DNA of 64,000 bases from Azoarcus sp. KH32C (GTDB taxonomy: Bacteria > Pseudomonadota > Gammaproteobacteria > Burkholderiales > Rhodocyclaceae). The translations under genes were made by a program, and so were the position numbers. The stretch lies in the NCBI RefSeq assembly GCF_000349945.1, contig NC_020516.1, positions 1,922,001-1,986,000 on the forward strand, given 5' to 3'. The notes under the pieces were generated by a model. It made no database searches and had not been told where the DNA came from. It saw only the letters and a program-made list of their open reading frames with translations. Every line of letters begins with the position of its first letter. Within the stretch, counting starts at the first letter, position 1. Shown in pieces: positions 44,288-53,057 of this stretch.

Positions 44288-44800
44288 GTGGCAAAGAAAG
44301 AGAGCGTACAAAAGCGGTTGCAGAAGGTGAGGCCGCCTCGCGTTCAGCTGACTTACGACGTCGAGAGGGGTGATGCGCTCGAGCAGAAGGAACTGCCCTT
44401 CGTCGTCGGCGTGCTGGGGGACTTCGCTGTACAAAGCGGCCAGGCACTCGGAAAGTTGCGAGATCGCAAGTTCGTCAATGTCGACCTCGACAACCTCGAC
44501 GACGTCATGGCCGGGCTCGCGCCTCGCGTCGCATTTCGTGCTCCGAACATGCTGTCGCCCCAAGGCGGAGAACTGGGGCTCGATCTGACTTTCCGGAGTT
44601 TCGAGGATTTTCGCCCCGAATCCGTCGCCCAGCAGGTCGAGCCACTGCGGAAGCTGCTCGAGGCGCGGTCGAAGCTCGCCGACCTGCGCAACAAACTCGC
44701 AGGCAACGAGAAGCTCGAAGACTGCCTGAACGAGGTTCTCAGGAACAGCGAGCAGCTCGAAAGCCTCGGCGCGAAATCCGGTGAGGAGACCGAGCAATGA
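44288..44800 (+). CDS. tssB: T6SS contractile sheath small subunit TssB
   Basis: A 170-aa protein with a GTG start at 44288 preceded by GGAGAG. Family hallmarks are SVQKRLQKVRPPRVQLTYDV, KELPFVVGVLGDF and the sheath-forming FRSFEDFRPESVAQQV. TssB pairs with TssC to build the contractile sheath. The stop overlaps the tssC start (ATGA). Confidence 0.96.
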   Translation: MAKKESVQKRLQKVRPPRVQLTYDVERGDALEQKELPFVVGVLGDFAVQSGQALGKLRDRKFVNVDLDNLDDVMAGLAPRVAFRAPNMLSPQGGELGLDLTFRSFEDFRPESVAQQVEPLRKLLEARSKLADLRNKLAGNEKLEDCLNEVLRNSEQLESLGAKSGEETEQ

Positions 44801-46275
44801 CGATGCACGCGGGTGTTCAATCGGCAGTCGCTGCGCCGGCAGCCACTGTGCTGCTTGACAGGATCATCGAGGAAAGCCGCGTCGCGCGTTCCGATCAGGA
44901 GCGCGAACGGGCTCGGGACATCATCAGCGAACTCGCCAGCCAGGTCCTGGAGGGCGAGGTCCTGATCTCCGAAAACCTTGCCGCGTCGCTCGACGCGCGG
45001 GTCGCGGAGTTGGATCGGCTGATCTCCGAGCAACTGAGCGCAATCATGCACGCTCCCGCATTTCAGCAGCTGGAAAGCGCCTGGACCGGCTTGCACTACC
45101 TGTGCAAGCAGACGTCGACCCAGGTCCGGATAAAGCTGATGAATGCGTCGAAGAACGAGTTGATCAAGGATTTCAAGACGGCGATCGATTTCGACCAGAG
45201 CGCGCTCTTCAAGAAGGTCTACGAGGAGGAGTTCGGAACCTTCGGCGGCGCCCCCTTCGGTACCTTGATCGGTCAGTTCGAACTGACGCGGCAGCCGGAG
45301 GACATGTATTTTGTCGAACAGATGTCCCATGTCGCCGCTGCGGCTCATGCGCCCTTCATCGCTGCCGCATCGCCCGAACTGTTCGGCCTCGATTCCTATA
45401 CCGAACTGGGTAAGCCCCGTGATCTCGCGAAGGTGTTCGATACCGTCGAGTACGCGAAGTGGAAATCGTTCCGGGACTCCGAGGACGCACGCTACGTGGG
45501 CCTGGCGCTGCCGCGCTTTCTCGGGCGGCTGCCCTACAACCCGATCGATGGCGTCACCACCGAAGGGTTCAACTTCGTCGAGGACGTCGATGGTTCGGAT
45601 CACGACAAATACCTGTGGTGCAGCGCGGCGTTCGCCTTCGGGGCGCGCCTGACCAGCGCATTCGAGAATTTCGGCTGGTGCGCCGCGATCCGTGGCGTCG
45701 AAGGGGGCGGCTTGGTCGAGGACTTGCCGACTCACACCTTCCGCACTGACGACGGAGAAGTGGCCTTGAAGTGCCCCACCGAGGTCGCGGTGACGGATCG
45801 ACGCGAGAAGGAACTGAGCGACCTTGGTTTCATTCCGTTGGTCCATTGCAAGAACACCGATTACGCCGCGTTCTTTGGTGCCCAATCCGCGCAGAAGCCC
45901 AAGAAATATGACAGCGACGCGGCGAACGCAAACGCGTCGCTTTCGGCGCAACTGCAATACATCTTCGCCGTGTCGCGAATCGCCCATTACATGAAAGCGA
46001 TGATGCGCGACAAGATCGGCAGCTTTGCGTCGCCCGCAAATGTCCAGGGCTATCTGCAGCGCTGGATCGACCAATACGTCACCGCCGACGACTCGGCGTC
46101 GCAGGAAACCAAGGCGCAGTTCCCATTGCGGGAAGCTTCGGTCGAAGTGAGCGAGGTGCCGGGGCGAGCGGGCGTATACCGCGCCGTTGCGTTCATCCGT
46201 CCGCATTTCCAGCTCGACGAGCTTTCGGTGTCCTTGCGTCTCGTCGCCGAGTTGCCCGGTGCCGGTCAGGGTTGA
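44797..46275 (+). CDS. tssC: T6SS contractile sheath large subunit TssC
   Basis: A 492-aa protein of typical length. Landmarks are AWTGLHYLCKQTSTQVRIK, LALPRFLGRLPYNP, FENFGWCAAIRGVEGGG, LPTHTFRTDDGEVALKCPTE and, near the end, SVEVSEVPGRAGVYRAVAFI. It overlaps tssB by 4 bp, consistent with coupled translation of the sheath pair. Confidence 0.97.
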   Translation: MTMHAGVQSAVAAPAATVLLDRIIEESRVARSDQERERARDIISELASQVLEGEVLISENLAASLDARVAELDRLISEQLSAIMHAPAFQQLESAWTGLHYLCKQTSTQVRIKLMNASKNELIKDFKTAIDFDQSALFKKVYEEEFGTFGGAPFGTLIGQFELTRQPEDMYFVEQMSHVAAAAHAPFIAAASPELFGLDSYTELGKPRDLAKVFDTVEYAKWKSFRDSEDARYVGLALPRFLGRLPYNPIDGVTTEGFNFVEDVDGSDHDKYLWCSAAFAFGARLTSAFENFGWCAAIRGVEGGGLVEDLPTHTFRTDDGEVALKCPTEVAVTDRREKELSDLGFIPLVHCKNTDYAAFFGAQSAQKPKKYDSDAANANASLSAQLQYIFAVSRIAHYMKAMMRDKIGSFASPANVQGYLQRWIDQYVTADDSASQETKAQFPLREASVEVSEVPGRAGVYRAVAFIRPHFQLDELSVSLRLVAELPGAGQG

Positions 46276-46314
46276 TCCTGAATACCAGTTCTCAAACAGA
46301 GGAGCAGCGTCGTA

Positions 46315-46851
46315 ATGAAGGACATTTACATCGAATTCAAGGGAAGCGACATCAAGGGCGATTCCCGCGATACGCGCCACAAGGATACCGTCGAGGTCTA
46401 TAGCTGGACGCACCAGATGCGCCAACCGAAGTCGGCCACCGCGTCGGCTGCGGGCGGGCACACCGCGGAACGTGTCGAACATGGGGAAATGATCTTCACG
46501 AAGGATATCGACGGCGCGAGCCCCAAGCTGTACCAGGCGTGTTCGTCGGGCCTCGTCGTCAATGATGTGATCATCTACTTCTACCGTGCCTTCGGCGGCA
46601 AGAACACCACCGGCAATCCGTCTTCGACGCAGAGCCGGCATCAGTTCATGAAGATCGAGCTCAAGAACGTCATCATTGGTTCCATTTCACCGAGCGTGAG
46701 TGGAGAAGGGATCCCGCAGGAAAGCTTCTCGCTGAAGTACTCCGCGGTGAAGTGGACCTACGACGAACTCAATATCGACGGAACCAAGTCGGGCAAGGTC
46801 AATATCCAGGGCGCTTGGAACCTGGCGAAGAACACGCCGAACCTGACTTGA
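46315..46851 (+). CDS. hcp: T6SS tube protein Hcp (TssD)
   Basis: A 178-aa Hcp, the hexameric inner-tube protein and secreted hallmark of T6SS. Evidence includes YIEFKGSDIKGDSRDTRHKDTV, GGHTAERVEHGEMIFTKDID, ASPKLYQACSSG and the typical SFSLKYSAVKWTYDELN end. Start at 46315 follows AGAGGAG. A strong intrinsic terminator after the stop (46874-46900) would allow hcp to be expressed above downstream genes. Confidence 0.96.
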   Translation: MKDIYIEFKGSDIKGDSRDTRHKDTVEVYSWTHQMRQPKSATASAAGGHTAERVEHGEMIFTKDIDGASPKLYQACSSGLVVNDVIIYFYRAFGGKNTTGNPSSTQSRHQFMKIELKNVIIGSISPSVSGEGIPQESFSLKYSAVKWTYDELNIDGTKSGKVNIQGAWNLAKNTPNLT

Positions 46852-46873
46852 TGGTTCGTGTCACGCACGATTG

Positions 46874-46900
46874 CGGCGGAAGCACGTTTCCGCCGTTTTT
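46874..46900 (+). terminator. Intrinsic terminator between hcp and tssE
   Basis: Perfect 8-bp stem CGGCGGAA / TTCCGCCG with a 6-nt loop, then TTTTT at 46896-46900. It ends only 15 bp before the tssE start. Because tssE-H lie in the same direction, it probably acts as a partial terminator. Confidence 0.85.
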
Positions 46901-46915
46901 CTTCCGGCCATCGCG

Positions 46916-47395
46916 ATGAAGGGATTCGAACCGTCGCTATTCGACAAGCTCTTCGACGATGTGCCGATGCTCGCTACGCGTCGTCGTCTTTCCCTCGAGG
47001 AATTGAAGGACTCCGTCGCACGAGATCTTGAAGCGCTGTTGAATGCGCGCACGATACTTGACGACGAGGCGATGGGGGACTTTCCTCAAGTTTCCGACTC
47101 GGTCGCAACCTTCGGGCTGAGCGACTTCGCTGGACTGAGCCTGGCCAGCGTGCATGATCGTTTCCGGATCTGCGGCTCGATCGAAAGGACCATTGCGCGT
47201 CACGAACCGCGCCTCAGGGCCGTTCAGGTGACTCTGGAACTCAATCGTCAATCGACCAATGCACTCTATTTTTCGATTCGGGCCGTGCTGGTCGTGAGAC
47301 CGGCGCAAGAACCGGTGAGCTTCGACGCCTTGTTGCAACCCACGACATTGCAGTATTCCGTGAACAAACAGCGACTGCGTGGAGTGGCATCCTGA
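46916..47395 (+). CDS. tssE: T6SS baseplate protein TssE (gp25-like)
   Basis: A 159-aa protein. N-terminal PSLFDKLFD and LEELKDSVARDLEALLNAR are typical TssE features. The conserved ARHEPRL motif and the beta-rich end carrying SIRAVLVVRP match phage T4 gp25. The start at 46916 (MKGFEPSL) avoids overlap with the terminator; an in-frame codon at 46871 would begin inside the hairpin. It abuts tssF directly. Confidence 0.94.
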   Translation: MKGFEPSLFDKLFDDVPMLATRRRLSLEELKDSVARDLEALLNARTILDDEAMGDFPQVSDSVATFGLSDFAGLSLASVHDRFRICGSIERTIARHEPRLRAVQVTLELNRQSTNALYFSIRAVLVVRPAQEPVSFDALLQPTTLQYSVNKQRLRGVAS

Positions 47396-49234
47396 ATGGA
47401 GGAACTGCTTCCATATTACGAGCGGGAACTGGGATTTCTGCGTCGGCATGCGCGGGAGTTTGCTGAGCGATATCCGAAGATCGCGGCGCAGTTGCTGATC
47501 TCCGGCGAAGGCTGCGACGATCCGCATGTTGAGCGGATGATCGAATCCTTGGCGCTGTTGAATGCGCGAGTCACCAAGAGACTCGAGGACAGCTATCCTC
47601 AGTTCACTGAGGCGCTCCTCAACGTTCTGTATCCGCATTATCTGCGACCGTTTCCGTCCTGTTCGATCGCGTATTTCGATACCGAGGGCAACGCTCAGGC
47701 TCTGTCGGCCCCTGTGAGCATCCCTCGGGGGACGGAACTGCATTCGCGCCCGGTAAAGGGCGCGGTCTGCCGGTTCCGTACCGCCTGGTCAGTGGATCTC
47801 GTACCCGTGCAGGTGGCCGATGCGACCTTTGAGCCCGTCATACGCGCGCCCGCAGACCTTGCATTGCCCCTCGGCAGTTGCGCGCTGCTGTCGCTGACTC
47901 TTGAAATGCCGAGGGGTGAGGGCACCCAGGCGAACATCGGCCAGTTTCCGTTGCGGTTCTACATCGACGCCGAACCGTCCGTGGCGGCCGCGGTACGGGA
48001 TGCCTTGTTCCTCAAGCTCGCTAAGCCATTCGTCATGGGAGAGGACGGAAGATGGGTGGCGTGCCCGGAAGATTTGATCGGTGAGGTCGGATTCGCCGAT
48101 GATGAGGCGCTGATCGACATGCCGGCCAGTTCTCATCGGGCCTATCGGCACTTGACTGAATATTTCGCCTTCCCGGAGAAGTACAACTTCTTCGACGTCG
48201 CCCTGCCGCGACTGTGCCCATCCGTACGCGCGGCGACCCGGATTACGCTGCTGCTGGTGATGAAGGAACTGCGCGCGGACAGCGATGCCTCGCGCCTGCT
48301 GCAAACACTCACGGCGAAGAATTTCAGGTTGGGGTGCGTGCCGGTCGTGAATCTTTTTCCGCAACGGGGCGATCCGATCCGCGTTACTGAAAGAGTGTCA
48401 AGCTACCCGGTCGTGGCGGATGGTCGCCGTGCATTCGCCTACGAGGTCTACTCGATCGACGCCGTGCGACGCGTACGCCAGTCCTCCGCCGGGGAAACGG
48501 TCGTCGAGTTTCGGCCCTTGTTCTCGCTGCAGCATGGCGAGGATGTGGGTCGTCATGGCAACTACTGGTATGCGCAGCGCAATGGGTTGGTGGCTGGAAG
48601 AAGCCCGGGGTACGAGACGGAAATTTCGCTAGTCGATTCCGATGTTGATCCCATTCAGCAGAAGGCCGACGTCCTGAGCATCCAGCTCACGTGTACTAAC
48701 CGGGAGTTGCCGACGTTCATGTCGGTGGGCTTGCCGTCGGGGGATCTGTTTGTCGAAGGCGGATCCGTCGCGAAGTCGATTCGGCTGTTGCGCAAACCGA
48801 GCCAACCGTATCGCTTCGACCTCCATGGCGATGGCCAGTGGCGCCTGATTTCCCATCTCTCGCTGAATCATTTGTCTCTGAGCGGAAGCGGTGTTGCTGC
48901 ATTTCGCGAGATGCTGGCGCTCTATGATTTGCCGCGCTCCGCTTCGTCGCGGCGACGCATCGAGGGCATCCTCGCGATCGAGCAGGCGGAAAAGACGGTT
49001 TGGATGGCGGGCCGGCCGTTCGCGACGTTTGTGCGCGGATTGGAGGTCAGGATCACCGTGGACGAGGCCAATTTCGTGGGCAGCGGTCTGGATCTCTTTG
49101 CCCAATGCATAGACCGCTTCCTAGGCTTGTACGCCCATTTGAACAGTTTCGTGCAACTGGTGCTGCTATCCGGCAGGACCGGTGAGGAGTTGATCCGATG
49201 CGTCCCACGTACCGGCGAATCGATCCTGGGCTGA
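47396..49234 (+). CDS. tssF: T6SS baseplate protein TssF
   Basis: A 612-aa baseplate wedge protein. The N-terminus LPYYERELGFLRRHAREFAERYPKIA (region at residues 4-29) is diagnostic, with RMIESLALLNARV and LLNVLYPHYLRPFPS following. It begins immediately after the tssE stop and overlaps tssG by 37 bp, consistent with tight co-translation of the TssF-TssG complex. Confidence 0.97.
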   Translation: MEELLPYYERELGFLRRHAREFAERYPKIAAQLLISGEGCDDPHVERMIESLALLNARVTKRLEDSYPQFTEALLNVLYPHYLRPFPSCSIAYFDTEGNAQALSAPVSIPRGTELHSRPVKGAVCRFRTAWSVDLVPVQVADATFEPVIRAPADLALPLGSCALLSLTLEMPRGEGTQANIGQFPLRFYIDAEPSVAAAVRDALFLKLAKPFVMGEDGRWVACPEDLIGEVGFADDEALIDMPASSHRAYRHLTEYFAFPEKYNFFDVALPRLCPSVRAATRITLLLVMKELRADSDASRLLQTLTAKNFRLGCVPVVNLFPQRGDPIRVTERVSSYPVVADGRRAFAYEVYSIDAVRRVRQSSAGETVVEFRPLFSLQHGEDVGRHGNYWYAQRNGLVAGRSPGYETEISLVDSDVDPIQQKADVLSIQLTCTNRELPTFMSVGLPSGDLFVEGGSVAKSIRLLRKPSQPYRFDLHGDGQWRLISHLSLNHLSLSGSGVAAFREMLALYDLPRSASSRRRIEGILAIEQAEKTVWMAGRPFATFVRGLEVRITVDEANFVGSGLDLFAQCIDRFLGLYAHLNSFVQLVLLSGRTGEELIRCVPRTGESILG

Positions 49235-50256
49235 TCGAGCAACTCGCGTCGGCACCGCAGCGATTCGAGTTCTTCCAGGCGGTCCGGCTACTAGAGCGGG
49301 TATTTGCAGCCCGGGAGGGGCGTCTTCCCCGTGAACGGCCCTTGGAGTCGATCCGCTTCCGCAATTCAACAGCGCTTGCGTTCGCCCCAAGCCAGATCGA
49401 AGCGGTCGAGTGCCACCGTCGCGTCGATGCCGAAGGGCAGGAGAGCGGCGAGCTGGAGCGGATCGAGATTACGCCCAGTTTCATCGGCATGTTGGGCATT
49501 CACGGTACGCTGCCGTCCCATTACACGGAGCGCGTTGCCGACCGCGAGCGCTTTCACAAGGACCGTGCTGCCCGCGCCTTTTTTGATCTCTTCTCCAATC
49601 GGGCGGTTGGTAATTTCTATCGTGCTTGGAAGAAATACCGCCTGCCGGTCGCCTATGAGCAAGACCGGCGCCAGTCCTTCCTGCCTATGGTCCTTGCGCT
49701 CGCCGGTCTGGGCTTCGATGCACTGCGGGATCGATTTCAAAGCGACTCGGGCGGCGTCGATGATGAAGTCATCGCGCATTTCGCCGGCGTGCTGCGGCAG
49801 CGTCCGCTGTCGGCCGCAGTGCTGCAGGACGTGCTCGCAGGCTATTTTCGTGTGCCGCTGCGGGTCGAGCAATTCGTCGGGAAGTGGTATGCGCTGCCGC
49901 TGGACCAGCGTTCGACGCTCGGCGGAACGAACGCCGCTTTAGGGGCCTCGATGCTGCTGGGCGAACGCGTGTGGCAGCGAAGCCTGCGCATTCGAATCTG
50001 GATCGGGCCACTTGCCGACGACATGCACGCCCAATTCCTTCCGCGGGGCGAGCGGGCGGCTGCGTTGGAGAAGCTGTTGTCGCTTTCGACCGGACATCAC
50101 TTCGAATACGAGATCCGACCTATCCTGCATGCAGATCATGTCCGCCCTGCGCGGCTCGGCGGCGGAATGCGGCTCGGTTTCGACAGTTTCATCCTCACAC
50201 GTCCCGCGGATACGGATCGTGACGATCCGATGTTCGAATCGCACCCTGTCCATTGA
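49198..50256 (+). CDS. tssG: T6SS baseplate protein TssG
   Basis: A 352-aa protein. Hallmarks are IEQLASAPQRFEFFQAVRLLER, IEITPSFIGMLGIHGTLPSHYTE, AARAFFDLFSNRAVGNFYRAWKKYR, quoted as regions at residues about 11-32, 91-113 and 127-151. TssG forms the wedge with TssF and TssK. The start overlaps the tssF end by 37 bp. Confidence 0.96.
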   Translation: MRPTYRRIDPGLIEQLASAPQRFEFFQAVRLLERVFAAREGRLPRERPLESIRFRNSTALAFAPSQIEAVECHRRVDAEGQESGELERIEITPSFIGMLGIHGTLPSHYTERVADRERFHKDRAARAFFDLFSNRAVGNFYRAWKKYRLPVAYEQDRRQSFLPMVLALAGLGFDALRDRFQSDSGGVDDEVIAHFAGVLRQRPLSAAVLQDVLAGYFRVPLRVEQFVGKWYALPLDQRSTLGGTNAALGASMLLGERVWQRSLRIRIWIGPLADDMHAQFLPRGERAAALEKLLSLSTGHHFEYEIRPILHADHVRPARLGGGMRLGFDSFILTRPADTDRDDPMFESHPVH

Positions 50257-50276
50257 CTCGGAACAAGCCAGGAATA

Positions 50277-52979
50277 ATGAGTACTTCCCTTAAGACACTG
50301 ATCAGCAAACTCAACAACACCAGTCGCAAGGCTGCGGAACGTGCCGCGGGCCTTTGCATGGGACGTGGCAACTACGAGGTGGACTTGGAACACTTGTTCC
50401 TGGCACTGCTTGAGCAGCGTGACAGCGATGTGTATGTAATCGCCAGGCGCTGCGGAATTAGTCCGTCCGCTCTGGAACGGGACTTGATGCGGGAGATCGA
50501 GGGATTCAAGAGTGGAAATTCGCGTACGCCCGTCTTCTCCCCGCATCTGCCCCGTCTGTTCGAGCAGGCGTGGTTGCTTGCCTCACTGGATGAACGGTTG
50601 CCTCGTATCCGCTCTGGCCATTTGCTGCTCGCGCTGCTGACGGAACCCGAACTGTCGCAACTGGCCTTGCGCGGGTCGCCCCTGTTCGCACAGGTCAAAT
50701 TGGCCGAGCTGAAGCACAACTTTTCGGCACTAACGGATGGTTCTGCCGAGGCAACTGAAGCAATTGGCTTGTTGGCGGACTCAGCTACGGTCGCCTCCGC
50801 CCAAAATGTCGACGGTCGGACGACAGGCAGAGATGGCGCAGCGACTCCGGCTCTGGATCAATTCACGACCAATTTGACGCAACGTGCCCGGGACGGCAAG
50901 GTCGATCCGGTGATCGGTCGCGATAGTGAGATTCGGCTCGTGATCGACATCCTGATGCGCCGGCGGCAGAACAATCCGATCCTGACCGGCGAGGCCGGAG
51001 TGGGCAAGACCGCCGTCGTAGAGGGGCTCGCACTGAGAGTGGCATCCGGCGACGTGCCGCCGCCCTTGCAGGAGGTCGAGCTTCATGTGCTCGACATGGG
51101 CTTGCTGCAGGCGGGGGCAAGCGTGAAGGGTGAGTTCGAAAATCGTCTCAAGAACGTCATCGACGAGGTGAAAGGGAGTCTCAGGCCCATCGTGCTCTTC
51201 ATCGACGAAGCCCATACGATGATCGGTGCGGGAGGGCAGTCGGGCCAGAACGACGCGGCCAATTTGCTCAAGCCGGCGCTGGCCCGCGGGGAGTTGCGCA
51301 CCATCGCTGCCACCACGTGGGCGGAGTACAAGAAATACTTCGAGAAGGATGCTGCGCTGGCTCGTCGCTTCCAGGTGGTCAGGGTCGAGGAGCCCACGGA
51401 ACCGATGGCGGCGGCGATGCTGCGCGGGATGGTGCCGTTGATGGAAAGCCATTTCGGGATCCGCGTGTTGGACGAGGCGGTGACCGAGGCGGTCCGGCTG
51501 TCCCACCGCTACATCAGCGGCCGTCAGCTGCCGGACAAGGCGATCAGCCTGCTGGATACCGCGTGCGCGAAGGTCGCGCTGGGACAGAGTTCGATTCCCG
51601 CGCTCATCGACGACGACGAAAAGCGATTGCTACGCAACCGGACGGAATTGGCCGTGCTGGAACGCGAAGCGACGACCGGAGCCGGTCATGATGCCCGCTT
51701 GGGCGAATTGCGGGAGCAGATTGCAGCCATCGAGTGCGATCTCGCGATCCGGAAGGCCCGTTTTGACGAAGAGCGGACGCTGGTGGAGGAGATCCTGGGC
51801 TTGCGGCGCGGTATGGAAGACCCGATGGAGCAGGTCGGGGCGGATGTTGCCCATGCCGAGGACCCCAGGCGTGCCATCGGCCGGCGCTCGGCGAAGGACG
51901 AGTTGGACGCACTGATGTCGCGATTGCGGGACATGCAGGGCGAGACGCCGATGGTCCCCCTTCACGTGGACGGTCATGTAGTCGCGGAAATCGTGGCGGC
52001 ATGGACGGGGATTCCCCTGGGCAAGATGGTGAAGGACGAAATTCGCACGGTGCTGAAGCTGAAACCGCTACTGCAGGAGCGGGTGATCGGACAGGACCAT
52101 GCGTTGGAGGCGGTTGCTCAGCGCGTGCGGACAGCGCGCGCGAACCTCGAGGATCCGAACAAGCCCAAAGGAGTCTTCATGTTCGTCGGGCCCTCGGGCG
52201 TCGGGAAGACCGAAACCGCGCTTGCCCTGGCCGATATTCTCTACGGGGGGGAGCGCAAGCTCGTGACCATCAACATGAGCGAATACCAGGAGGCGCACAG
52301 CGTATCGGGGCTCAAGGGTTCGCCCCCCGGGTATGTCGGATACGGGGAAGGAGGCGTGCTGACGGAGGCCGTGCGGCGCAATCCTTATAGCGTCGTACTG
52401 CTCGACGAGGTCGAAAAGGCGCATCCCGATGTATTGGAACTGTTCTTCCAGGTTTTCGACAAGGGCGTGCTTGACGATGCCGAGGGCCGGGAGATCGATT
52501 TCCGCAACACCCTGATCATCCTGACGAGCAACGTTGGCTCAAGCCAGATCATGCAGGCGTGCCTGAACCGGTCTGGCGAGGAGATGCCCTCGGCGGAAGA
52601 CTTGGGAGCGTCGCTGCGGCCGGTGCTGTGCAAGGCGTTCAAGCCAGCCTTTCTCGGGCGCATGCAGGTTGTGGCGTATTACCCGATTTCGGATGAGGTG
52701 CTGGCGCAAATTATCGTGCTCAAGCTCGGCCGCATCCGCGACCGCATCGCGACGAATCACAAGGCGGCTTTCGTGTGGGACGAAAAGCTGGTGGGTGCCG
52801 TTCTCGCGCGCTGCACTGAAGTCGACTCGGGGGCCCGCAATGTCGATCACATCCTAAATGGCACCCTCTTGCCGGAGATTGCCGAAGCCGTTTTGGCACG
52901 CATGGCGGACGGTGCGCAGATCCAGAGGATCCGGGTGACGGCCTTGAAGAGCGGCGAATTCCGTTATTCGATCAAATGA
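50277..52979 (+). CDS. tssH: T6SS sheath-recycling ATPase TssH (ClpV)
   Basis: A 900-aa AAA+ disaggregase that disassembles contracted sheaths. The N-terminal ClpV domain (SLKTLISKLNNTSRKAAERA) differs from that of ClpB and marks the T6SS type. The first ATPase domain has GEAGVGKTAVVEGL and LFIDEAHTMIGAGG; the second has GPSGVGKTETALAL and VVLLDEVEKAHPDV. A coiled-coil middle domain lies between. The ATG at 50277 follows AGGA; an in-frame TTG at 50253 is less likely. It is the last recognisable T6SS gene on this strand. Confidence 0.97.
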   Translation: MSTSLKTLISKLNNTSRKAAERAAGLCMGRGNYEVDLEHLFLALLEQRDSDVYVIARRCGISPSALERDLMREIEGFKSGNSRTPVFSPHLPRLFEQAWLLASLDERLPRIRSGHLLLALLTEPELSQLALRGSPLFAQVKLAELKHNFSALTDGSAEATEAIGLLADSATVASAQNVDGRTTGRDGAATPALDQFTTNLTQRARDGKVDPVIGRDSEIRLVIDILMRRRQNNPILTGEAGVGKTAVVEGLALRVASGDVPPPLQEVELHVLDMGLLQAGASVKGEFENRLKNVIDEVKGSLRPIVLFIDEAHTMIGAGGQSGQNDAANLLKPALARGELRTIAATTWAEYKKYFEKDAALARRFQVVRVEEPTEPMAAAMLRGMVPLMESHFGIRVLDEAVTEAVRLSHRYISGRQLPDKAISLLDTACAKVALGQSSIPALIDDDEKRLLRNRTELAVLEREATTGAGHDARLGELREQIAAIECDLAIRKARFDEERTLVEEILGLRRGMEDPMEQVGADVAHAEDPRRAIGRRSAKDELDALMSRLRDMQGETPMVPLHVDGHVVAEIVAAWTGIPLGKMVKDEIRTVLKLKPLLQERVIGQDHALEAVAQRVRTARANLEDPNKPKGVFMFVGPSGVGKTETALALADILYGGERKLVTINMSEYQEAHSVSGLKGSPPGYVGYGEGGVLTEAVRRNPYSVVLLDEVEKAHPDVLELFFQVFDKGVLDDAEGREIDFRNTLIILTSNVGSSQIMQACLNRSGEEMPSAEDLGASLRPVLCKAFKPAFLGRMQVVAYYPISDEVLAQIIVLKLGRIRDRIATNHKAAFVWDEKLVGAVLARCTEVDSGARNVDHILNGTLLPEIAEAVLARMADGAQIQRIRVTALKSGEFRYSIK

Positions 52980-53019
52980 ACCGATTCGCATGAGTCGCGA
53001 CGGCTGCGGCGAGGGCCGG

Positions 53020-53028
53020 TGTTATACT
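53020..53028 (+). promoter_or_regulatory. Extended -10 promoter for type I secretion genes
   Basis: TGTTATACT is an extended -10 (TGn then TATACT at 53023-53028), 30 bp before the exporter ATG. No clear -35 is visible, as is usual for extended -10 promoters. Confidence 0.5.
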
Positions 53029-53057
53029 CCAATTGATTGATCTCTCGACGGAAAAGC

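Noticed and set aside
44353..46641. A 762-aa open frame on the minus strand
   Set aside because: Antisense to tssB, tssC and hcp, which are all secure; no signature of its own.
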